Source: JBBQER01 sp052148155 (lineage in GTDB: Bacteria > Actinomycetota > Acidimicrobiia > IMCC26256 > PALSA-610). Taken from it: 22,474 nt of DNA. Position numbers and translations under genes: made by a program. The notes beneath the pieces are model-generated. The model ran no database searches, was not told the DNA's origin, and worked only from the letters and a program-made list of their open reading frames with translations. Positions 14,986 to 22,474 of the stretch are shown here, one piece after another. The stretch covers positions 1-22,474 of the forward strand of contig JBKQIY010000075.1 of the NCBI GenBank assembly GCA_052148155.1, given 5' to 3'. Within the stretch, counting starts at the first letter, position 1. Each line of letters starts with the position of its first letter.

Positions 14986-16218
14986 GTGCCCGATTTCTTC
15001 GCCTTTGCCGGTTTGCGCTACGACTGCGACGCGGCCGGCACGGACCTCGAGATGCTCGCCGCCCCACCCTACGACGTGATCGACGAAGAACGGCGCGCTG
15101 CGCTCGAGGCGGCCGACGTCCACAACGCGGTGCGCCTGCTCCTCCCCCAGGACGCACAGCGCGACGGCGACCGTTATGAGCAGGCGGGCCGCACGCTCAC
15201 TGCGTGGCAACGGTCCGGCGTGCTCGTCGCCGACCCGAATCCTCGTTTGTACTCCTACCGGATGCAGTTCCGCGCTCCGCACGGCGGGGCGCGTCATACC
15301 CGGGGTGTCATCGGTGCGCTCGCGCTCCCCGAACTTGGCGACGCGAGTGTGCTGCCGCACGAACGTACGGCAGCGAAGGCAAAGTCCGATCGTCTCGCGC
15401 TGCTGCGCGCGACGCGAGCCAACCTCGACCCGATCTGGGGTCTCAGCCTCGCGCCGGGTATCACTGACCTGATCGAGCCCGATCTGTTGCTCGCCACCTG
15501 CGTCGACGCCGACGCGGTGATCCACGAGCTCGGCGCGATCGACAACCCGGCACGCATCGAGGACATCTGCTCGCGCATCGGCGCGACACCGGTCGTGCTC
15601 GCCGACGGCCACCACCGTTTCGAGACCGCCTGCACCTACCGCGACGAGCTGCGCGCGGCCGGTCAGGTGGTCCCGGGCGCGGACGCGATCATGATGCTGG
15701 TGGTCGAGCTCGTCGCCGACGAGCTCGACATCGAGCCCATCCACCGGCTCGTCGATCTGCCCGCTGGCCTCGATCTTCGGGCCGCGCTCGGCGACGCGTT
15801 CGACGTCGTCGACTGTGGCGGCTACTCGGCCGAGGCGATCGACGGGCTTCAGACCCGGATGGCCGAGCTGCACGGGCTCGGTATCGTCGACCGCGTCGGC
15901 TTGGCGGTCGCGGTCCCCCGGCCCGACGTTCGGGCACACGCGCTGGCGGGCGAGCATCCGGCGGTGGCCGCGACCGATGCTGCCGTCGTCGAAGCGCTAG
16001 TTGCGCCCCGCCTCCCGCAGGCGAAGTGGCGCTACTGGCACGACGCCGGCGCGGTTGCCGGCCAGGTCGATAAGGGCGCCGCGAGCGCGGCGATTCTTTG
16101 CAGTCCCGTCTCGGTCGCGCAGACACGGTCAGCGGCCACCGACCGGGCCCGGATGCCTCAGAAGACGACGTTCTTCACACCGAAGCCGCTGTCCGGCATG
16201 GTGTTTCGAACATTCTGA
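14986..16218 (+). CDS. DUF1015 family protein
   Basis: A 410-residue protein of the DUF1015 family, whose biochemical role I do not know. Family features seen are the N-terminal AAPPYDVID (25-33), PHERT (124-128), DGHHRFETA (207-215) and the C-terminal MPQKTTFFTPK...GMVFR (390-408). The central D-G-H-H-R recalls the D-G-H-x-R of ParB-like free serine kinases (SerK/SbnI), so a kinase or nucleotidase role is conceivable; this is inference only. It is cytoplasmic, with no signal or membrane segment. The GTG start at 14986 gives the usual family N-terminus and has GGAG 6 nt upstream; the frame is open 24 codons further upstream, across the divergent promoter region. It is the only supported plus-strand gene and converges on korB. 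Confidence 0.9.
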   Translation: MPDFFAFAGLRYDCDAAGTDLEMLAAPPYDVIDEERRAALEAADVHNAVRLLLPQDAQRDGDRYEQAGRTLTAWQRSGVLVADPNPRLYSYRMQFRAPHGGARHTRGVIGALALPELGDASVLPHERTAAKAKSDRLALLRATRANLDPIWGLSLAPGITDLIEPDLLLATCVDADAVIHELGAIDNPARIEDICSRIGATPVVLADGHHRFETACTYRDELRAAGQVVPGADAIMMLVVELVADELDIEPIHRLVDLPAGLDLRAALGDAFDVVDCGGYSAEAIDGLQTRMAELHGLGIVDRVGLAVAVPRPDVRAHALAGEHPAVAATDAAVVEALVAPRLPQAKWRYWHDAGAVAGQVDKGAASAAILCSPVSVAQTRSAATDRARMPQKTTFFTPKPLSGMVFRTF

Positions 16219-16224
16219 ATGTTG

Positions 16225-16239
16225 CGACGAGTTGCGTCG
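16225..16239. terminator. Small hairpin between convergent genes
   Basis: CGACG and CGTCG pair around AGTTG in the 28 bp between the converging ends of the DUF1015 gene and korB. It is symmetric and could serve both strands, but the stem is only 5 bp and there is no T-run, so this is a weak call. Confidence 0.25.
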
Positions 16240-16246
16240 GCCGTCG

Positions 16247-17267
<1,021 letters not shown>

Positions 17268-17275
<8 letters not shown>

Positions 17276-19127
17276 TCATCATCTCCAAAATTTGCTCTTC
17301 GAGGTCGGCGGCGTGGAACGGAACGCCGAACATTTTCCCGTAGCTGCGCGCGTCGACGAGGTACTCGGCACGAATCAGTCGCGAGAGCTGCCCAAGGTTG
17401 ATCTCGGGCACGAAGATCTTCGGATAGCGATGCACGATGTCGCCGAGGTCGGCGGGAAACGGATTCATGTGTCGCAAGTGCGCGTGTGCGATCTTGTGGC
17501 CACGCCCCCGCACTCGGGCGACGGCTGCTTTCGCCGCACCCCAGGTTCCGCCCCAACTGAGAACGAGGATCTCGGCGCCGTCCTCGTCGTCGAGGTCGAC
17601 GTGCGGTATGTCGCGCGCGATACCGGCGATCTTCGCGGCGCGGATGCGGACCATCGCGTCGTGATTCTCGGCGTCGTAGCTGACGTTTCCGGTTCCGTCT
17701 TCCTTTTCGAGGCCGCCGACGCGGTGCATCAACTTCGGCGTGCCGGGAACCGCCCACGGACGCGCGAGGGTCTCGGGGTCGCGCAGGTACGGCCAGAACT
17801 CGTCGCCATGATTGAGTTCAGTCGCGAACGGCACCGAGATGTCGGGGAGCGCATCGAGATCGGGCAGGTTCCACGGCTCGGCCGCATTGGCGAGATAGCC
17901 GTCGGTGAGCAAGATGACGGGCGTCCGGTACTTCAAGGCGAGACGTACCGCTTCGAAGGCAGCGTCGAAACAGTCGGCTGGTGACTGGGCGGCGACGATC
18001 GGCAGCGGCGCCTCTCCGTGACGGCCGTACATCGCGAGCAGTAGGTCGGCCTGTTCTGTTTTGGTGGGCAGACCGGTGGAAGGCCCGCCGCGCTGCACGT
18101 CGATCAGCACCATCGGAAGCTCGAGACTGATCGCGAGTCCGATGGTTTCGGACTTGAGGTCGACTCCGGGTCCGCTCGTCGCGGTGATCCCCAGACTGCC
18201 TGCGAAGGCGGCACCTACCGCGGCACCGGCGGCTGCGATCTCGTCCTCGGCCTGGAGGGTTTTCACTCCGAAGTTCTTGAGCTTCGACAGTTCGTGCAGG
18301 ATGTCGGACGCAGGAGTGATCGGATACGACGCGTAGAAGATCGGAAGTTTCGCCTGCTGCGCGGCGGCGACGAGCCCGTACGAGAGCGCGACGTTGCCGG
18401 TGATATTGCGGTAGGTCCCCGCCGGCAGGTGCGCAGGCTTGATCTCGTAGGGGTGGTCGAACAGCTCGGCGGTTTCACCGAAGTTGAACCCGGCCCGGAA
18501 CGCGGCCGTGTTCGCCTCGAGAACCTCGGTCCGATTCGAGAACCGGGTCTTGATCCATTCGATCAACGGGACGGTCGGACGGTCGTACATCCATGAGATG
18601 AGCCCAAGCGCGAAGAAGTTCTTCGAACGTTCGGCGTCACGGGGCTTCACCCCCAGGGGTCTCGTGGCTTCGACAGTGATCGAGGTCATCGGAACCTCGT
18701 AGACCCGGAATGCGGTGAGGGAACCGTCCCGTAACGGGTTCGATTCGTATCCCGCCTTGTCGAGGTTGCGCGTGTCGAACGCGTCGACATTGATGAGCAA
18801 CGTCGAGCCGGACGTCATGTCGCGCAGATTCGCCTTCAGTGCCGCCGGGTTCATCGCGACGAGCACGTTGGGCGTGTCTCCGGGCGTTGAGATCTCGTGA
18901 TCGGAGATATGTACCTGGAACGACGACACTCCGGCGATCGTCCCCGCCGGTGCGCGGATCTCGGCCGGGAAGTTGGGAAGTGTGGCCAGGTCGTTGCCGA
19001 ACACGGCCGACAGTTCGGTGAAGCGGTCGCCGACGAGCTGCATCCCGTCGCCCGAGTCGCCGGCGAAGCGGATCACGACGCGGTCAAGTGTTTCGGCCCG
19101 ACGGATCGGGCTCGCCTCTAGGGTCAC
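17268..19127 (-). CDS. korA: 2-oxoacid:ferredoxin oxidoreductase, fused gamma-alpha subunit (KorA type)
   Basis: A 619-residue subunit with the gamma domain at about 15-200 (FAGDSGDGMQLVGD, 21-34) fused in front of the alpha domain (about 245-470), whose YPITPASDI (268-276), AEDEIAAAGAAVGA (293-306) and GPSTGLPTKTEQADL (348-362) are hallmarks of the KorA/PorA family. The C-terminal domain runs to 619. It pairs with KorB to form the oxidoreductase, replacing or supplementing the 2-oxoglutarate dehydrogenase of the TCA cycle and supplying reduced ferredoxin. The GTG at 19127 is chosen over one ten codons upstream (19157) because GAGGT lies 5 bases before it (19133-19137). The next upstream gene ends 598 bp away, so korAB has its own promoter somewhere in that gap. 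Confidence 0.95.
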
Positions 19128-19725
19128 CGTTGACCTCAGCTTTCTTGGGCTGTACACCTACGTGGGCCGATTCGTCCTCGACTGCCAGCTTTGCGCTTCG
19201 TTGCGCCGGCGCGTCTGACCCCCAATCGGCCTGGTTGCAGTCCACTGTACTGCCACGACCCGCGAAATCGGGTGTTGGGGGCCGGTCACCTCCGCCCTCC
19301 GGGTGGCTCGACACTCCATTCGGTCTTTCGGCCCTCGATCGCCGTACAACGCATCGTGTCCCGCCGGCCCGCTGATTTGAGTCTGCGCCCGGCCGAGTCG
19401 GGGTCGAGCGACTCGAGCGCGGCATCGCACGTCCGACGGCCCGCCCACACACGCCACAACATCCTCTTCGAGTCCCACGCGCGACGCAGTCGCGTCGCCG
19501 GCCCGGAGGAGCTGCCGGCAAAAACTGACCGACGAGACGTTCGTCGCGGCACTCGAGCGGTTCGACCTGCGCGGTCGGACTCAAGCCGACGCCGACATCG
19601 AGATTGGGAAGCCTCAACGTAGCGCCGAGCGCGGCCGCGCGGTTCGCTGGTCGAGCGGATGGCGTGTCCTGCGGCGGCGCCAGTCGCCGCAGGTTCGAGT
19701 CCGGCTGCGCGCGTGTCAGCGGGAA
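19128..19725. other. 598-bp stretch with no supported gene
   Basis: Lies between the RGRP/TPR gene and korA. Open frames on both strands are short, Arg-rich and unlike known families; on the minus strand the frame starting near 19617 begins in a protein-like way (LPNLDVGVGLSPTAQVEP) but soon becomes Arg/Gly/Cys-rich. A TACAGT hexamer (minus strand, 19244-19249) sits within the inverted repeat GCAGT-n7-ACTGC (19237-19253), about 110 nt upstream of korA, and is a weak candidate for its promoter or operator. The 19668-19693 hairpin is listed separately. Confidence 0.5.
19668..19693 (-). terminator. Candidate terminator after the RGRP/TPR gene
   Basis: A perfect 9-bp stem, CCTGCGGCG with CGCCGCAGG, and an 8-base loop, 32 nt after the stop codon at 19726. 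There is no T-run. GGTTCGAGTCC at its edge imitates a tRNA T-arm, but no tRNA can be folded here. Confidence 0.4.
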
Positions 19726-21105
19726 CTATCCGAGGGCGAGAAGCCGTTCGGCGACGTCGGCGAAGGCTGCGTCACGGCGTCGGACGCGATCGAAAAGCTC
19801 GCGCGCACGTGGCAGGTCGCCGGTACGTTCACACAGATCGGCGAGCGCATACCAAACTCGTAGGTGATGCTCGGCCGGTCGTTGCACGTTCCCTCCTCGA
19901 CGCTCGAGCATCGCGACCGCGTCGCGCAGGCGGCCGCGGTCGGCCAGCGACCCCGCCATCACGATGCGTCCTTCCGACACCAGCGCCGCCGACGGAGACG
20001 ACGCGGCGAGCTCTTCCCACAGCGACGCCACCCGCGCCCACTTCTTTTGCGCCCGCGCGCAGTCCATCAACACGGGGTGTTGTTCTACCGAACCGGTCAG
20101 GTCAGCGAACGTGCCCAGCTCCCGAGCCGCGGCCGGGTACTGACCGAGTCGGTAGTGACATAAGCCGAGCAGCTCACGCACCGCCGCGGCGTCGGGGTAT
20201 GCGTCGCGCAGCGGACGGAGCAGGCGCGCCGCGTCGCGTTCGTGTCCGACGTTGACAGCTTCCGCCGCTCGGGCAAGTTCCTGCACGGCTCGTCCGGCGC
20301 CCCGACCTGCGAGCTGACGGAGCTCCTCAGTCGCCTCCGTCGAACGTAGCGGCCGTCGTCGCGGCGTCGGCGTCTTGCGCGCCCGACGTGTCTTTTCGAC
20401 CGGCGCGGCGCTGCCGGCAGCTCGCCGCACCGTTCGCAGCGACGGCCGCGCCGCAGCTTCGGGCACTGAAGTGTCGGGCTCGCCGCGTCGACGAAAACGC
20501 GGGCTCGGGTACTGGATTCCGCTGCGGGTCGGGTTGCGTTCATCGGTATTGCGGGACGTGCGCTTATTCGCACCCGCGGGCGGCCGACCACGACCGCCTC
20601 CCGAACGCCCGTCGGGACGACCGCGGCCGCCGGTGCTTCGAGTTCCGGCTCCAGCAAGGGTCTCCGGTCGGGGTGTCGACCGACCGGCCCGCGACTGGGG
20701 GCGGCCGCGACCGCCGGTCCCGCGCGAGTCGGGACGACCGCCGGAACGCCCCGCGTTCGAACGTCCGGTCGAGCGGCCTGCGCCTGTCCGTTCCCCGGCG
20801 CCTCGTCCGTCGCCGCCCGATCGCGGTTCGGAACGGCCGCGGCCCGCGCTGGGGCGGCCTGCAGCCGGCCGGGCCGGGCGGCCACTTGCGCTCGCACCTC
20901 GCGACTCGGGGCGCCCCCGACCGGCAGTTCCTCGCAAGTCCGGTCGCCCACTAGTGCGTCGTCCACCGGAGCGAGGTTCGGGCTCACCTCGCCCGTTCGA
21001 GGGCCGTCTGGCCGCGCCAGTACCGCGTCGCGTGGGCCTCGCCGAGGGTGGCGAGGGCTTGTCGCGAGCTTCATCGTGGCGACGCTTGCGCGGCGGGTCT
21101 TCCAC
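19726..21105 (-). CDS. Protein with long RGRP/Arg-Gly-rich disordered N-terminus and TPR-like C-terminus
   Basis: A 459-residue protein. Residues 1 to about 255 are low-complexity Arg/Gly/Pro/Ser with no hydrophobic segments, so probably disordered and strongly basic. They contain four GRGRP motifs (62-66, 132-136, 160-164, 171-175) plus several SGRP/AGRP/GGRP variants. RGRP is the core of the AT-hook, and Arg-Gly repeats are also typical of RNA-binding RGG tails. Residues 260-459 are helical, with degenerate TPR units (for example LLGLCHYRLGQYPAAAREL, 312-330, and YALADLCERTGDLPRARELF, 419-438). The whole looks like a nucleic-acid binding tail on a protein-interaction module; no function is known to me. 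The start is GTG at 21105 with AGGA upstream. The disordered region keeps one frame open for 250 codons, which supports real coding. Confidence 0.75.
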   Translation of the reverse strand: MEDPPRKRRHDEARDKPSPPSARPTRRGTGAARRPSNGRGEPEPRSGGRRTSGRPDLRGTAGRGRPESRGASASGRPARPAAGRPSAGRGRSEPRSGGDGRGAGERTGAGRSTGRSNAGRSGGRPDSRGTGGRGRPQSRAGRSTPRPETLAGAGTRSTGGRGRPDGRSGGGRGRPPAGANKRTSRNTDERNPTRSGIQYPSPRFRRRGEPDTSVPEAAARPSLRTVRRAAGSAAPVEKTRRARKTPTPRRRPLRSTEATEELRQLAGRGAGRAVQELARAAEAVNVGHERDAARLLRPLRDAYPDAAAVRELLGLCHYRLGQYPAAARELGTFADLTGSVEQHPVLMDCARAQKKWARVASLWEELAASSPSAALVSEGRIVMAGSLADRGRLRDAVAMLERRGGNVQRPAEHHLRVWYALADLCERTGDLPRARELFDRVRRRDAAFADVAERLLALG

Positions 21106-21261
21106 TGCTGGTCCTGTCGTTGGAGGGCGTCACGCTACCTGGCGGGTGGACGAAACCGGGCCGTTCGAATCTCAGCGCGATCTGAGCGCGGTGCGTGCCT
21201 GCCAGAGCAACCTGTCGGGAAAACGGACCCACCTATGCGGTGCGTCCGCAGCGGTCATGGA

Positions 21262-21276
21262 AGGGGGTCAACCCCT
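21262..21276. terminator. Short hairpin downstream of the PPOX gene
   Basis: AGGGG and CCCCT pair around a 5-base loop, 7 nt after the stop of the PPOX gene on the minus strand. The stem is short and GC-rich with no strong T-run, so it is only a possible terminator. The rest of 21106-21283 holds nothing I can name. Confidence 0.3.
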
Positions 21277-21283
21277 GACTGGA

Positions 21284-21679
21284 CTAACGGCCGTCGGGGT
21301 GGATCGTGTCGGCAGTGATCGTCAGGATCACGCGGACCTGATCGCGCCCGCCGTACCACGCGTACGGACCGCCTGTATACCGCTGCGAGACAGCTTCGAT
21401 GTGTGCTGCCCCACCTTCGGTGGTGATGTTTGTGACACGTCCTCGGATGGCGAAATAGAACGAAGGGTTGGCGGCGTCGCAGACGGCGACGGAAACGCGG
21501 GCGTCCCGCTGGATGTTCCGCATCTTTTGGTGCGTCTGGACCGTGTTGATGATCACGTGGTCGCCGTCGGTGTCGACCCAGGTCTCTGTCATCTGCGGCG
21601 AGCCGTCAGGCATCAACGTCGTGATGAAGCACGGGTTCGCCCCGCGCAATAACTCGACGAAGCGATCTGGGAGCTGCAC
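21284..21679 (-). CDS. PPOX-fold flavin/F420-dependent oxidoreductase family protein
   Basis: A 131-residue split-barrel protein of the pyridoxamine 5'-phosphate oxidase-like superfamily. CFITTLMPDGSPQMTETWVD (17-36) is the classic first strand pair of actinobacterial PPOX-class F420-dependent enzymes; NTVQTHQKMRNIQRDARVSV (45-64) supplies the basic residues that contact the cofactor phosphate, and FYFAIRGRV (74-82) is the next conserved strand. Length is typical. The cofactor (F420, FMN or haem) and substrate cannot be told from sequence. The start is GTG at 21679; there is no ribosome-binding site, and a TAACGT hexamer 7 nt upstream suggests a leaderless transcript. It lies just downstream of the rRNA operon terminator. 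Confidence 0.9.
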   Translation of the reverse strand: MQLPDRFVELLRGANPCFITTLMPDGSPQMTETWVDTDGDHVIINTVQTHQKMRNIQRDARVSVAVCDAANPSFYFAIRGRVTNITTEGGAAHIEAVSQRYTGGPYAWYGGRDQVRVILTITADTIHPDGR

Positions 21680-21686
21680 CGATTCA

Positions 21687-21692
21687 ACGTTA
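21687..21692 (-). promoter_or_regulatory. Leaderless-type -10 element for the PPOX gene
   Basis: On the minus strand this is TAACGT (TANNNT), ending 7 nt before the GTG start codon. That is the spacing expected when transcription begins at the first base of the start codon, as often in actinobacteria, and it agrees with the missing Shine-Dalgarno. No clear -35 is visible. Confidence 0.5.
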
Positions 21693-21831
21693 GTACAAGT
21701 CCCCGATCCCGCCCCGAGCCGAAACAAGAACAATCGGCGGCTCTCCGCGGTTGCCACAACGTGCCGCGAGGGACGAGGCAGTTGTGGCGACTGAAATTCG
21801 AAGTGTCCGAAATCGCGGCGGCGGAGAACGC

Positions 21832-21863
21832 GATGACGCCCGCCTTGCTGGGCGGGCGTCATC
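21832..21863 (-). terminator. rRNA operon terminator hairpin
   Basis: A perfect 13-bp stem, GATGACGCCCGCC with GGCGGGCGTCATC, and a 6-base loop (CAGCAA on the minus strand), 9 nt after the 3' end of 5S rRNA. It has no T-run, as is usual in high-GC actinobacteria. It should stop transcription of the rRNA operon before the PPOX gene. Confidence 0.85.
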
Positions 21864-21871
21864 TTCGAAAG

Positions 21872-21988
21872 AACCGGCGGCGTCCTACTCTCCCAGGGGG
21901 TCTACCCCCAAGTACCATCGGCGCGGGCGGGCTTAACTGCCGTGTTCGGAATGGGAACGGGTGTGTCCCCGCCGCCATGGCCACCGGA
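21872..21988 (-). rRNA. rrf: 5S ribosomal RNA
   Basis: Conserved 5S sequence on the minus strand, including CCCATTCCGAACACGG, TTAAGCCCGCC, GCGCCGATGGTACT and GGGAGAGTAGG. The terminal helix CCGGTGGC / GCCGCCGG pairs completely (21980-21987 with 21874-21881), which sets the ends to within a base or two; length is about 117 nt. It follows the 23S gene after a spacer of about 74 bp. Confidence 0.96.
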
Positions 21989-22062
21989 TCATCTGTCAGT
22001 CTCGGCTGGTCTCCGAGTACTCCATAGCGAGCACGAACGTACTGTTCACACGTTGTATGTGC

Positions 22063-22474
<412 letters not shown>

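Noticed and set aside
19640..19715. tRNA-like sequence with GGTTCGAGTCC (19692-19702) and a strong hairpin
   Set aside because: The T-arm imitation is good, but the T stem has a mismatch, the D loop would be too short, no 5-bp anticodon stem with a 7-base loop can be formed, and the 9-bp hairpin is better explained as a terminator.
20375..21652. 425-codon plus-strand frame rich in Arg and Pro
   Set aside because: It is the complement of the RGRP-repeat gene and the PPOX gene; the repeats on the minus strand produce a mirrored Arg/Pro pattern here. The minus-strand frame has a coherent TPR domain, so it is preferred.

Overview
The window is high-GC DNA with dense, mostly one-way (minus-strand) genes. 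Gene order and content point to a free-living actinobacterium (Actinomycetota), perhaps of the class Acidimicrobiia; the class is an inference. The strongest clue is a block that follows the mycobacterial order Rv1691 to Rv1701 as I remember it: TPR protein, HAD phosphatase, a small lysine-rich protein, tlyA, nadK, recN, steA, steB (mctB), pyrG, xerD. A PPOX-fold protein of the F420/flavin type, ferredoxin-dependent KorAB and frequent GTG starts fit the same assignment.

Layout, left to right. At 42-121 are three copies of a GGTCCCAT...CTGGCAA motif that resembles the terminal repeats of actinobacterial IS21-type elements; no transposase is present. From 197 to 14891 all genes are on the minus strand, so in transcription order they read: TPR protein (14891), HAD-IIA phosphatase, phasin/histone-H1-like protein, tlyA, nadK, recN, steA, steB, an uncharacterised stretch of about 720 bp, a WecA/MraY-like membrane transferase, a 666-bp stretch with no supported gene, pyrG, xerD, a TraR/DksA-type zinc-finger protein, a site-2 protease homologue, an HD-domain hydrolase and a small single-pass membrane protein. 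Many junctions overlap or abut (GTGA, ATGA, stop-GTG), which suggests translational coupling.

A divergent 94-bp region at 14892-14985 separates this block from the only supported plus-strand gene, a DUF1015 protein (14986-16218). It converges on korB-korA, which encode a two-subunit 2-oxoacid:ferredoxin oxidoreductase. Next come a 598-bp stretch with no supported gene, a long protein with a disordered Arg/Gly/Pro-rich N-terminus and a TPR-like C-terminus, a small PPOX-fold oxidoreductase with a leaderless-type promoter, and the 3' end of a ribosomal RNA operon (5S complete, 23S partial) on the minus strand.

Functionally the block joins cofactor and nucleotide supply (nadK, pyrG), ribosome modification (tlyA), DNA repair and chromosome resolution (recN, xerD) and envelope or cell-separation functions (steA, steB, MraY-like). 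The parts that ordinary annotation explains least are the SteA-SteB-MraY-like group and the frame-switching stretch inside it, the phasin/H1-like protein, the RGRP-repeat TPR protein and the small membrane protein at 197-781. I see no CRISPR array, no toxin-antitoxin pair, no prophage and no defence system.
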